NCBI GenBank assembly: GCA_040219295.1 | Contig: JAVJST010000001.1 | Span: 496,001 to 560,000 of the forward strand | DNA length: 64,000 nucleotides | Direction: 5' to 3' | Source: JAVJST01 sp040219295 | GTDB lineage: Bacteria; Pseudomonadota; Alphaproteobacteria; Rhodospirillales; Casp-alpha2 | Part shown: one piece after another, positions 42,633 to 52,045 of the stretch | Layout: each line of letters starts with the position of its first letter | Position numbering within the stretch: position 1 is the stretch's first letter | The notes under the pieces: model-generated | What the model saw: the letters and a program-made list of their open reading frames with translations, nothing else | Database searches by the model: none | Told to the model about the DNA's origin: nothing | Position numbers and translations under genes: made by a program

Positions 42633-42756
42633 TGTCGGCCGTTATCCGTTTCGGTGTCCATGATCACGATTGCAAGTTACCTGTCTTGGCCTCATAAACC
42701 GCGACGGGACGGTTTGCCAGTTTCATCAGCCAGGCGCGCGTCGGGGTTTCCATTTC

Positions 42757-44385
42757 ATGGCCGCAGAATCGGAAGAGTACGACTACGTCATCGTCGGCGC
42801 CGGTTCGGCCGGCTCGGTGCTCGCCAACCGCCTCACCGCCGACGGCCGCCACACGGTGCTGCTGCTCGAGGCCGGCGGCGAGGACTGGAACCCGTGGATC
42901 CATCTGCCGATCGGCTACGGCCTTTCGTATTACAACCCGCGCATCAACTGGAAGTACATCAGCGAGCCGGACGAAGGCCTCGGCGGACGCCGGTCCTACT
43001 GGCCGCGCGGCAAGGTGCTCGGCGGTTCGAGCTCGATCAACGCCATGGTCTGGGCACGCGGCCTGCCGCACGACTTCGACGACTGGGCCGAGGCCGGCGC
43101 CGACGGCTGGGGCTGGGACACGGCGAAGGATTATTACCGCAGGCTCGAATGCTGGTCGCGGGGCGGCGACAACGTGCGCGGCGGCGACGGGCCGCTCTAC
43201 GTGCAGGACATCGCCGACCAGGTGCACCCGCTATGCGACACCTACCTGGCGGCCGCCCGCGAGCTCGGCCTGCCGGTCACCGGCGACTACAACGGCGCCG
43301 AAACCGAGGGCGCGGCGATCTACCAGATCAACACCAGGGACGGGCGGCGCGCCTCGACCGCGCGCTGTTACCTGAAGCCCGCGCGCAAGCGCAAGAACCT
43401 CAACGTCGCGGTCCACGCGCACGCCACCGGCCTGGTCCTGGACGGCAACCGGGCCAAAGGCGTCGCCTATCACCAGAACGGCTTCGACCGCATCGTGCGG
43501 GCGCGCAACAGCGTGATCCTGTCCGCCGGGGCGGTGAACTCGCCGCAACTGCTGCAGATCTCCGGCATCGGCCCGGGGGACGTGCTGCAGGGACACGGCA
43601 TAACCGTGAAGCACGACAGGCCGGCGGTCGGCCGCCACCTGCAAGACCATCTCGGTGTCGATTTCCATTTCGTCTCCAGGGTGCCGACCCTCAATCAGGT
43701 GCTCAGGCCCTGGCACATGCGAGCCCTCCTCGGCCTCAGGTACCTCGCGACACGCACGGGTCCACTGGCCCTCAGCGTCAACCAGGCCGGCGGTTTCGTG
43801 AAGACCCGGCCCGAGCTCGACCATCCCAACGTGCAGCTTTACTTCAACCCGGTCAGCTATACCCGCGCGCCGAAGAACAAGCGCGCGCTGATGAGCCCGG
43901 ACCCCTTTCCCGGCATCCTGTTCGGCTATGACATGTGCCGCCCGACCAGCCGGGGCGAGATCACGGTGCGTTCGAACGACCCTTGGCAGGCGCCCGCGAT
44001 CCGGCCCAACTATCTCTCCACCGACAACGACATCGCCGAGATTCTCGACGCCGCGCATTTTGTCCGTCGTCTATCCGAAGCGCCGTCGCTGGCGGCGGTC
44101 ATCGAGAGCGAGATTTCGCCGGGCGCCGACGTGCGCACCGACGAAGGCTACCTCAAGCACGTCCGCGACAACGCCTGGACCGTGTTCCACCCCTGCTCGA
44201 CCTGCCGCATCGGCAAGGACGCGGCGACCTCGGTCGTCGATCCCCGGTTGCGGGTCCACGGCATCGAGCGGCTGCGCGTCGTCGACGCCTCGGTGTTTCC
44301 CAACATCACGTCGGGAAACATCAACGCCCCGACCATCATGGTGGCGGAACGCGCCGCCGACCTGATCCTCGAAGACGCCCGGTAG
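42757..44385 (+). CDS. GMC family FAD-dependent oxidoreductase
   Basis: 542 residues from ATG 42757; an upstream in-frame start at 42670 is unlikely. The FAD-binding VIVGAGSAGSVLANRLTADG is at 12-32, with LLLEAGGEDW, GKVLGGSSSINAMVWARG, and the C-terminal NAWTVFHPCSTCRIGKDAATSVVDP (active-site His in FHPCSTC) and GNINAPTIMVAERAADLI. Members oxidise alcohols (choline, glucose, aryl alcohols, polyethylene glycols). It sits 27 bases ahead of the enolase-superfamily gene, so both may act on one sugar or polyol acid. Substrate unknown; choline dehydrogenase is a common but unproven name for this type. Confidence 0.92.
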   Translation: MAAESEEYDYVIVGAGSAGSVLANRLTADGRHTVLLLEAGGEDWNPWIHLPIGYGLSYYNPRINWKYISEPDEGLGGRRSYWPRGKVLGGSSSINAMVWARGLPHDFDDWAEAGADGWGWDTAKDYYRRLECWSRGGDNVRGGDGPLYVQDIADQVHPLCDTYLAAARELGLPVTGDYNGAETEGAAIYQINTRDGRRASTARCYLKPARKRKNLNVAVHAHATGLVLDGNRAKGVAYHQNGFDRIVRARNSVILSAGAVNSPQLLQISGIGPGDVLQGHGITVKHDRPAVGRHLQDHLGVDFHFVSRVPTLNQVLRPWHMRALLGLRYLATRTGPLALSVNQAGGFVKTRPELDHPNVQLYFNPVSYTRAPKNKRALMSPDPFPGILFGYDMCRPTSRGEITVRSNDPWQAPAIRPNYLSTDNDIAEILDAAHFVRRLSEAPSLAAVIESEISPGADVRTDEGYLKHVRDNAWTVFHPCSTCRIGKDAATSVVDPRLRVHGIERLRVVDASVFPNITSGNINAPTIMVAERAADLILEDAR

Positions 44386-44412
44386 GCGGCGCACGGCAAG
44401 GAGAGGCCCCGG

Positions 44413-45528
44413 ATGAAGATCAAGCGCATCGAAACCTTCACCAACCCGTTCGTCGGCTTCGTGCGGGTGACCAACGAGGACGGCGCGCAAGGCTGGGGCC
44501 AGGTCTCGACCTATCATTCCGACATCACGTGCCAGGTGCTGCACCGCCAGGTCGCGCCGTGGGTCCTCGGCCAGAACACCGGAAGTCAGGACACGACGGA
44601 CCTGGACGATCTTCTGGATATCGTCACCGAGCGCGAGCACAAGTTTCCGGGATCGTACCTGAGGCGCGCCATCGGCGGCTTCGACACGGCGCTGTGGGAT
44701 CTGCGCGGCAGGCTGGCGGGCAAGCCCGTGGCGGCGCTGCTCGGCGGTTCGGCGGGCCCGGTGCGGGCCTACGCGTCGTCGATGAAACGCGACATTAGCC
44801 CTGCGGACGAGGCCGAGCGCATGAAGCGCTTCGCCGGCGAACACGGCTTCACCGCGTTCAAGGTCCGCGCCGGCAAGGAAGTCGGCCGCGACGCAGACGA
44901 ATGGCCCGGCCGCACGGAGGAGATCATCCCGGCGATGCGCAAGGCCCTGCCCGACGCCGACCTGCTGATCGACGCCAATAGCTGCTATTCGCCGAAACGC
45001 GCCATCGAGGTCGGCCGCCTGCTCGAAGCCGAGGGGTTCTGCCATTTCGAGGAGCCCTGCCCCTACTGGGAGCTGGAACAGACCAGGGAAGTCGCCGACG
45101 CGCTGGATATCGACGTCACCGGCGGCGAGCAGGACTGCGACCTGACCCAATGGCGGCGCATGATCGACATGCGCGCCGTCGACATCGTGCAGCCCGATAT
45201 CCTCTATCTCGGCGGCATTGCCCGAACCTTGCGGGTCTGCCGCATGGCCGAGGCCGCCGGCCTGCCGGTGACGCCGCACTGCGCCAACTGGTCGCTGGTG
45301 ACGCTGTTCACCATGCACCTGCTGCGCGCCATCCCGAACGCCGGCAAGTACCTTGAGTTCTCCATCGAGGGTCCCGATTACTACCCGTGGCAGTACGACC
45401 TCTACGTCGAGAGCCCCTACACCATCACCGACGGCCACGCGACCGTGACCGACGCGCCCGGCTGGGGCGTCGAGATCAGCCCGGAATGGCTGGCGAAGTC
45501 GGCCTACCAGGTGAGTGAGGCGGCGTAG
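44413..45528 (+). CDS. Mandelate racemase/muconate-lactonising enzyme superfamily member
   Basis: 371 residues. The N-terminal capping domain (MKIKRIETFTNPFVGFVRVTNEDG) is followed by a (beta/alpha) barrel: FTAFKVRAGKE (Lys), LIDANSCYSPK (first metal Asp), CHFEEPCPYWELE (Glu), TGGEQDCDL (Glu) and TPHCANWSLVT (His). These are the metal-binding and acid/base positions of the sugar-acid dehydratase (MR) subgroup. It probably dehydrates an aldonic or hydroxy acid. It follows the GMC gene on the same strand with the ribosome site GGAGAGG. Confidence 0.9.
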   Translation: MKIKRIETFTNPFVGFVRVTNEDGAQGWGQVSTYHSDITCQVLHRQVAPWVLGQNTGSQDTTDLDDLLDIVTEREHKFPGSYLRRAIGGFDTALWDLRGRLAGKPVAALLGGSAGPVRAYASSMKRDISPADEAERMKRFAGEHGFTAFKVRAGKEVGRDADEWPGRTEEIIPAMRKALPDADLLIDANSCYSPKRAIEVGRLLEAEGFCHFEEPCPYWELEQTREVADALDIDVTGGEQDCDLTQWRRMIDMRAVDIVQPDILYLGGIARTLRVCRMAEAAGLPVTPHCANWSLVTLFTMHLLRAIPNAGKYLEFSIEGPDYYPWQYDLYVESPYTITDGHATVTDAPGWGVEISPEWLAKSAYQVSEAA

Positions 45529-45599
45529 GTGACGCCCGCAGTCCAGCCCGCTATGATGCAATTTACGCGATAGCGCATTGGTCAGGGATCGGGCTTAGA

Positions 45600-46457
45600 T
45601 TGTTTCACAAGGTTCTCGAACGCATTAGCCAGCCGAAGCATAGCCTTTCGGCGACGCTAGTGGCATGGGCAATTCCTTTCGCGCTTCTGGCGATTTACTG
45701 GATCTGGTACACGACGCCGCCTGCACTGACCGACCCAAACAATTTCCGCGACTGCGATGAGTGCCCCGAAATGACCGTTATCCCGCCCGGAAAGTTCCTG
45801 ATGGGTTCGCCTCCATGGGAAGAAGGGCGTTTCCGCGATGAGGGTCCTGTGCACCTAGTTACGATCGACTACCCATTCGCTGTCAGCATCTTTGAGATCA
45901 CGAACCGTGAGTGGTCTGCGATCACCGGAGTTCGTCGAGGATTTGGACCGGACCCCGACGAACCTGTCTCGGGCGTAAGTTGGGTTGAGGCAAATGAGTT
46001 CGTCCTTCTGCTTCGCGAAAGAACCGGCAAGGAATACCGACTGTTGAGCGAGTCCGAGTGGGAGTACATGGCCCGTGCGGGAACCACTGGGCCATTCCAT
46101 TTTGGCGAGATATCAGTCGAAAAAGCCAACTACGATGGAAATTCTTACATGGGCAGTCCGACTGCCAGCCCAATCATCGACGACTACTTCGCGGAGGGCG
46201 ACACTTACCCACCGAACGCGTTCGGCGTCTACAACGTCCACGGCAACGTCGCGGAAATTGTCGCGGACTGCTACTCCACGAACTACGAGGGCGCACCGAC
46301 AGACGGCAGCCCGCGTACATGGCCGGGTTGCGACTGGCGTGTCCTGCGTGGCGGCTACGCTTCTTTCAGCCCGGCGCAAATCCGATCAGCCAAGAGAGCC
46401 TATTACTCCGGGCGACTTGGTACGGCCGGACTCCGGGTCGCCCGCGATATTGACTGA
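45600..46457 (+). CDS. Membrane-anchored SUMF1/FGE-like protein lacking the catalytic cysteines
   Basis: 285 residues from a TTG start. A single N-terminal span (LSATLVAWAIPFALLAIYWIWY) precedes the formylglycine-generating-enzyme-like fold: MTVIPPGKFLMGSPPWEEG, FEITNREWSAITG, VSWVEANEFVLLLRE, LLSESEWEYMARAGTTGPFHFG, NVHGNVAEIVADCY and VLRGGYASF. The usual paired catalytic Cys motif after the RGG is absent (ASFSPAQIRSAKRAYY), so sulfatase activation is unlikely. The base usage looks less GC-rich than in neighbouring genes. It follows the enolase gene but with a 71-base gap, and its role is unknown. Confidence 0.8.
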   Translation: MFHKVLERISQPKHSLSATLVAWAIPFALLAIYWIWYTTPPALTDPNNFRDCDECPEMTVIPPGKFLMGSPPWEEGRFRDEGPVHLVTIDYPFAVSIFEITNREWSAITGVRRGFGPDPDEPVSGVSWVEANEFVLLLRERTGKEYRLLSESEWEYMARAGTTGPFHFGEISVEKANYDGNSYMGSPTASPIIDDYFAEGDTYPPNAFGVYNVHGNVAEIVADCYSTNYEGAPTDGSPRTWPGCDWRVLRGGYASFSPAQIRSAKRAYYSGRLGTAGLRVARDID

Positions 46458-46460
46458 ACT

Positions 46461-46550
46461 ACCCCCACCCAACCCTCCCCCTGACAGGGGGAGGGCTGAA
46501 TGGTGGCAACAGGTCCCCTCTCCCTCCCAGGGAGAGGGACAGGGTGAGGG
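46461..46550. repeat. Interspersed palindromic repeat, copy 1
   Basis: The element has ACCCCCACCCAACCC and TCCCCCTGACAGGGGGAGGG, then CCCTCTCCCTCCCAGGGAGAGGG and a closing AGGGTGAGGGT. It pairs in two nested hairpins. It matches copy 2 at 47904 in layout. It fills the gap between the SUMF1-like gene and the DUF6428-like stop. Confidence 0.75.
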
Positions 46551-46553
46551 TCG

Positions 46554-47027
46554 TCAGGCGCAGCAGGCGGCGGGTTCGGCGGCGGCGGTGCAACAAGCGG
46601 GCTTGCCGGGCAGCGCGGCCGCCTGCGCCGGTTTGCAGACCGCCCTGTCGCTGCCCAGGGTCGCAATCACCTGTTCACCCCGGTTCTCGATGGCGACGAT
46701 CCGGTGGATGCCGAGGCCGTGGTTGCGGTTGGCGAACTCGACCCGCAGCGGCGCCTCGGCCACGCCGTCGAGAACCTCGAGGGATTTCGCCAGGATGCCC
46801 TGAAAACGGCCGACTTTCATGTGGTCGTCATCGGCGCCGTCGAGCAGCTGGATGGTCGCTTCCGTCCACGACGCGACGTTGGCGCCGCAATCGATCCCGG
46901 TGACGTCGGCGCGCCGCACTTCGGTGACGTGATAGCCGCCGCCGATCGGGCCTTCGTGGGTTTCGAACACGAGCGCCGCTTCGGGACGGACATTGCGAAG
47001 GTGATTGCGCAGGTCGGAGAGGTTCAT
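46554..47027 (-). CDS. DUF6428-like protein with C-terminal cysteine pairs
   Basis: 157 residues. The first 65 residues (LRNHLRNVRPEAALVFETHEGPIGGGYHVTEVRRADVTGIDCG) match a small family of unknown function that, in my recollection, sits next to ArsR regulators; I name it DUF6428-like from memory. The C-terminus is cysteine-rich: Cys131 then PACCTAAAEPAACCA, with pairs at 145-146 and 155-156. It is divergently transcribed from the ArsR gene over two shared dyads, so ArsR probably controls it. A metalloid-binding role is inferred from the cysteines. Confidence 0.7.
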   Translation of the reverse strand: MNLSDLRNHLRNVRPEAALVFETHEGPIGGGYHVTEVRRADVTGIDCGANVASWTEATIQLLDGADDDHMKVGRFQGILAKSLEVLDGVAEAPLRVEFANRNHGLGIHRIVAIENRGEQVIATLGSDRAVCKPAQAAALPGKPACCTAAAEPAACCA

Positions 47028-47041
47028 CGGAGGTTCCTTTC

Positions 47042-47061
47042 ATTTCAAGGATAATTGAAAT
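47042..47061. promoter_or_regulatory. ArsR operator 1
   Basis: A 20-bp dyad, ATTTCAAGGATAATTGAAAT, lies just upstream of the DUF6428-like start. It shares the ATTTCAA-N6-TTGAAAT layout with the dyad at 47085, as expected of an ArsR-type operator. Confidence 0.75.
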
Positions 47062-47084
47062 ATAAATGACGCAAGTCGTTCTAC

Positions 47085-47104
47085 ATTTCAAGAGATTTTG
47101 AAAT
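47085..47104. promoter_or_regulatory. ArsR operator 2
   Basis: A 20-bp dyad, ATTTCAAGAGATTTTGAAAT, ends immediately before the arsR ATG at 47105. Its centre is 43 bases from that of operator 1, so the two could be bound by dimers on the same face of the helix. Confidence 0.75.
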
Positions 47105-47425
47105 ATGACCGAAGACGATGCCCTCGCGGCGTTTGCCGCCCTCTCCAACCAATCGCGCCTGTCGGTGATCCGCGCTCTGGTGAAAGCCGGCCCCTCGGGA
47201 CTGCCCGCCGGCGATATCGCGGAATGCATCGGCGCCAGCCCGTCGCAGACGTCCTTCCACCTCTCGTCGTTGTCGGCGTGCGGCCTGATCACCGCCGAAC
47301 GACGCGCCCGCCAGATGATCTACCGGATCGACTTCCAACGGGTCGGGGAACTGGTCGGGTTTCTGCTCGACGACTGCTGCGCGGCCAACCCGGAAGTGCG
47401 GGAATGCTGCGGCCTGAGGCGCTGA
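47105..47425 (+). CDS. ArsR/SmtB family metalloregulator with two C-terminal Cys pairs
   Basis: 106 residues. The winged helix is seen in FAALSNQSRLSVIRALVKAG, GLPAGDIAECIGASPSQTSFHLSSLSACGLITAER and ARQMIYRID. The C-terminus carries CC pairs at 91-92 and 101-102 (LDDCCAANPEVRECCGL), like the metalloid-sensing C-terminal tails of some ArsR proteins. Such repressors release DNA on As(III), Sb(III) or similar ligands. It is divergent from the DUF6428-like gene over two matching dyads and probably regulates both. No arsenic efflux or reductase gene is adjacent. Confidence 0.92.
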   Translation: MTEDDALAAFAALSNQSRLSVIRALVKAGPSGLPAGDIAECIGASPSQTSFHLSSLSACGLITAERRARQMIYRIDFQRVGELVGFLLDDCCAANPEVRECCGLRR

Positions 47426-47440
47426 CCGATCCAAATTTTC

Positions 47441-47469
47441 TTGACTTTTGCGGTATTAATTCCTATATT
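47441..47469 (+). promoter_or_regulatory. Orphan near-consensus sigma-70 promoter
   Basis: TTGACT and TATATT are separated by 17 bases. It reads into non-coding, repeat-rich DNA with no supported gene, so it may drive a small RNA or be a remnant. Confidence 0.55.
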
Positions 47470-47516
47470 GCCGATCGCTGTTTTGCGATGGTGAATAGGA
47501 CAAGTCGCCCTCTCCT

Positions 47517-47681
47517 CCTGCCTGCGCGAAGCCGGAGCTTCGCTTCGGCGAAGGCAGGTCGAGATGCGCTGTCGCACTCGTCAGGATGAGGCCGAAAAAC
47601 CAACTCCCCCCATGCTTCGACGGGCTCAGCATGAGGGGGCTAGAACGTTCCTCACCCTGAGCCCGACGAAGGGCGAGGAAC
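47517..47681. repeat. Cluster of three intergenic hairpin elements
   Basis: Element A (47517-47558) has CCTGCCTGCGCG near-matching CGGCGAAGGCAGG. Element B (47606-47639) has CCCCCCATGCT and AGCATGAGGGGG flanking TCGACGGGCTC. Element C (47647-47681) pairs GTTCCTC with GAGGAAC, with an inner CCCT/AGGG. Element B resembles the unit at 41575. They look like the common CAGCATGAGG-type REP elements of alphaproteobacteria. Confidence 0.65.
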
Positions 47682-47903
47682 GGGCCGGACACGCCCACTC
47701 CAGCGGAGAATGGGCCCCGGCCGAAGCTGGGAGAGGGGGAAGAACTGCCCATAAATGCGGTCCGCCAAGGGTGCATCTGCCGAACTCTACCGGAAACCGG
47801 ATTCAAGCGTGATTCCAACAACTTGGCGATTGCACTATATGGTCCGGCGGTGGGCCGTACCTGGGCCGCAAATGGTCGGGACATAGGCAGTAGACCGGCT
47901 CGG

Positions 47904-47998
47904 CACCCCCACCCTAACCCTCCCCCTTGCGAGGGGGAGGGAACCAAGAGATGCGACACCGTTCCCTCCCTTCCCGGAGGGGAGGGACAGGGTGGGGA
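47904..47998. repeat. Interspersed palindromic repeat, copy 2
   Basis: CACCCCCACCCTAACCC, CTCCCCCTTGCGAGGGGGAGGG, then CCCTCCCTTCCCGGAGGGGAGGGACAGGGTGGGG. Layout and length match copy 1 at 46461, so this is a dispersed mobile-like repeat rather than a gene part. Confidence 0.75.
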
Positions 47999-48020
47999 GG
48001 CGTTTGGAAAACAACGACCA

Positions 48021-48130
48021 GAATGACCGAAAATAGCCCTGAATGACCCTGTTTCAGGAACGTGTCTGAAACAAAATCAGAGGCTTAGCGGATTCGTCGT
48101 GGGAATAATGACCAAAATGACCGTTTCAGG
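48021..48130. repeat. AATGACC direct repeats with GTTTCAGG blocks
   Basis: AATGACC occurs at 48022, 48042, 48107 and 48116. Two of them run into GTTTCAGG, giving the composite AATGACC(CT)GTTTCAGG at 48042-48058 and 48116-48130. TGTTTCAG at 48050-48057 also pairs with CTGAAACA at 48066-48073 as an 8-bp hairpin. It lies just past the pccA stop on the minus strand. Confidence 0.7.
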
Positions 48131-48200
48131 CCGGTGAACGGGTGCCTGCGCGCCCGGCCAACCCAGCCCTCCCCGGGCGCGCCGAAACAGTCGTCGCGTG

Positions 48201-50237
48201 TCAGGAAAATTCCATTATCACCTGATCGACCATCAGGCTGTCGCCCGGCGCGGCCTTGATCGACGACACCACGCCGTCACGCTCGGCACGCATGACGTTT
48301 TCCATCTTCATCGCCTCGATGACCGCGAGTTCCTCGCCGGCCTTCACTTCCTGGCCCTCGGTGACGGCGACCGAGACCAGCAGCCCCGGCATCGGCGACA
48401 TCAGCAGCTTCGAGGTGTCGGGTGCCGCCTTGACCGGCATATGCCGCGCCAGCGCCGCGTTGGTCGGGTTCATGACGTAGATGTCGCGTTGCGCCCCGCC
48501 GTGGGTCAGGCGGTAGCCGATGCCGATGCGTTCGACCTGCAGGCACAGCCGCTGGCCGTTGACCGAGACCGGCATGATCGCCTCGCCGACCTGCCAGCGG
48601 GTGCGGATCGGGACGAGACCGCCCGCGAGGCGTACGTCATAGCCGCCGTCGACCGGGCGGACCTCCGCCGCGTGCTCGTCGTCGCCGGTGATCACCACCC
48701 AGTCGTGGTCGACGATGCGCTCGTAGCCCTTGGTCTGGCCGCCGATCTCGGCGGCGCGCAGTTGATAGGCCATGTGAACCGCCGCGGCGGCCGCGATCAT
48801 GACCTCGGCGTTGTCGCTCGGCACGTCGGCGGGGTTGAAGCCGTCCGGGTACTCCTCGGCGATGAAATTGGTGGTCAGGTTGCCGGCGCGGAAGCGCTTG
48901 TGCGCCATCAGCGCGGCGACGAAGGCGATGTTGTGCGAGACGCCGCGGATATAGAACGCGTCGAGCGCGCTCTGCATGGTCTCGACGGCGTGTTCGCGGT
49001 CGCGGCCCCAGGTCACCAGCTTGGCGATCATCGGGTCGTAGTACATCGAGATCTCGCCGCCCTTCTCGACGCCGGTGTCGACGCGGATGACGGCGCCGTC
49101 GTCGGCGAGATCCGCTCCCGGCGGCACGTAGCGCACCAGCCGGCCGATCGACGGCAGGAAGTTGCGGAACGGGTCCTCGGCGTAGATCCTGGATTCCATG
49201 GCCCAGCCGTCGCGCTTGATGTCCGACTGGCCGAAGGCGAGCTTCTCGCCGGCCGCGACACGGATCATCTGCTCGACCAGATCGAGCCCGGTGATCAGCT
49301 CGGTGACCGGATGCTCAACCTGCAAACGTGTATTCATTTCAAGGAAATAAAAGTTTTTGTTCTTGTCGACGATGAACTCCACGGTACCCGCCGACTGGTA
49401 CTTCACCGCCTTGGCCAGGCTGACCGCCTGCTCGCCCATGGCGCGCCGCGTCTCGTCGTCGAGGAACGGCGACGGCGCTTCCTCGATGACCTTCTGGTGG
49501 CGGCGCTGGATCGAGCATTCGCGCTCCCACAGGTAGACCACGTTGCCGTGGCTGTCGCCGAGCACCTGGATCTCGATGTGGCGCGGTTCCTCGATGAACT
49601 TCTCGATAAACACCCGGTCGTCGCCGAAGCTCGAGCGGGCCTCGCTGGTGGCGCGTTCGAAGCCCTCCTTGCAGCCGGCATCGTCCCAGGCGACCCGCAT
49701 GCCCTTGCCGCCGCCGCCGGCGGACGCCTTGATCATGACGGGATAGCCGATCTTCTTGGCGATCGAAACCGCCTGCCTCGCGTCCTTGACCGCTTCGGTA
49801 TGGCCCGGGATGGTGTTGACCCCGGCCTTGGCCGCCAGCTTCTTGGACTCGATCTTGTCGCCCATCGCCGTGATGGCGTGGGGCTTGGGCCCGATGAAGG
49901 CAATCCCCGCCCTGGCCAGCGCGCGGGCGAAGGACGCGTTCTCCGAGAGGAACCCGTAGCCCGGGTGGACCGCGTCGGCGCCGGTATCGGCGATGGCCTT
50001 GAGGATGTTCTTCTGCACCAGGTAGCTTTCGGCCGAGGGTGCGGGGCCGATGCACACCGCCTCGTCGGCCATGTCGACGTGGACCGCGCCCCTGTCGGCC
50101 TCGGAATAGACCGCCACGGTCTTGATGCCCATCCGCTTGGCGGTCGACATCACGCGGCACGCGATCTCGCCGCGGTTGGCGACCAGGATCTTCTTGAACA
50201 GGGTCGCGCCCTTCGCTTTGCTCTTGGTCTTGCTCAT
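48201..50237 (-). CDS. pccA: Propionyl-CoA carboxylase alpha (biotin) subunit
   Basis: 678 residues from ATG 50237; an upstream in-frame start at 50309 overlaps the small 2TM gene. The biotin carboxylase domain shows KKILVANRGEIACRVMSTAKRMGIKTVAVYSEAD, VHPGYGFLSENASFAR, IKASAGGGGKGMR (ATP-grasp Gly loop) and VEFIVDKNKNFYFLEMNTRLQVEHPVTE. The C-terminal biotinyl domain carries the biotin lysine in VIEAMKMENVM near residue 642. With PccB it makes (S)-methylmalonyl-CoA from propionyl-CoA. The stop at 48201 is followed by repeats, and its start overlaps the 2TM stop. Confidence 0.96.
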   Translation of the reverse strand: MSKTKSKAKGATLFKKILVANRGEIACRVMSTAKRMGIKTVAVYSEADRGAVHVDMADEAVCIGPAPSAESYLVQKNILKAIADTGADAVHPGYGFLSENASFARALARAGIAFIGPKPHAITAMGDKIESKKLAAKAGVNTIPGHTEAVKDARQAVSIAKKIGYPVMIKASAGGGGKGMRVAWDDAGCKEGFERATSEARSSFGDDRVFIEKFIEEPRHIEIQVLGDSHGNVVYLWERECSIQRRHQKVIEEAPSPFLDDETRRAMGEQAVSLAKAVKYQSAGTVEFIVDKNKNFYFLEMNTRLQVEHPVTELITGLDLVEQMIRVAAGEKLAFGQSDIKRDGWAMESRIYAEDPFRNFLPSIGRLVRYVPPGADLADDGAVIRVDTGVEKGGEISMYYDPMIAKLVTWGRDREHAVETMQSALDAFYIRGVSHNIAFVAALMAHKRFRAGNLTTNFIAEEYPDGFNPADVPSDNAEVMIAAAAAVHMAYQLRAAEIGGQTKGYERIVDHDWVVITGDDEHAAEVRPVDGGYDVRLAGGLVPIRTRWQVGEAIMPVSVNGQRLCLQVERIGIGYRLTHGGAQRDIYVMNPTNAALARHMPVKAAPDTSKLLMSPMPGLLVSVAVTEGQEVKAGEELAVIEAMKMENVMRAERDGVVSSIKAAPGDSLMVDQVIMEFS

Positions 50238-50445
50238 CAGCGGTCCCTCTTGAACATATCGAACAGGCCCATGGCGTAGGCCGTATGCAGGCTCAGCGGC
50301 GCGCCCCACAGCACCGCCGGAAAGATCACGTAGACCCGTTCCGGGAAGAACGCGAAGTCGACCACGGCGAGCAGCGCGATGACGACGATGAAGGCGCCGA
50401 AATGCAGCGCCAGGCCGCGCAGGCGGCGCTCCGCGTCAGCCCCGG

Positions 50446-50449
<4 letters not shown>
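50237..50449 (-). CDS. Small 2TM-domain protein between pccB and pccA
   Basis: 70 residues from ATG 50449, which overlaps the pccB stop (ATGA). Two membrane spans (FGAFIVVIALLAVVDFAFF and VYVIFPAVLWGAPLSLHTAYAM) and the basic ends RRLRGLALH and MFKRDR fit the 2TM domain family. It ends on the first base of the pccA start. All three genes are thus translationally coupled, suggesting a membrane link for the carboxylase; no function is known for such proteins here. Confidence 0.8.
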
Positions 50450-51978
<1,529 letters not shown>

Positions 51979-52045
51979 TCGATCCCCTCCCCCGGATCAA
52001 TCCTGCCTCATTTTAAGAGTGCGCGCCCGGTTGAAAACCTAAATG

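Larger units (their letters stand above)
47426..48200. other. Repeat-rich non-coding region (about 775 bases)
   Basis: No protein gene is convincing here. It contains the orphan promoter at 47441, three hairpin elements between 47517 and 47681, a palindromic repeat at 47904-47998, and the AATGACC direct repeats from 48022. A 33-codon frame starting near 47489 runs through the hairpins and ends at 47589; it is unlikely to be a gene. Confidence 0.8.

Noticed and set aside
41709..43931. 740-residue plus-strand frame through acylphosphatase, LysE and into the GMC gene
   Set aside because: It crosses three well supported genes in other frames and has only low-complexity Arg/Ala/Pro composition.
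47489..47589. 33-codon frame downstream of the orphan promoter
   Set aside because: It runs through hairpin repeat A, the peptide is Arg/Ser-rich, and no ribosome site is present. A non-coding transcript is more plausible.
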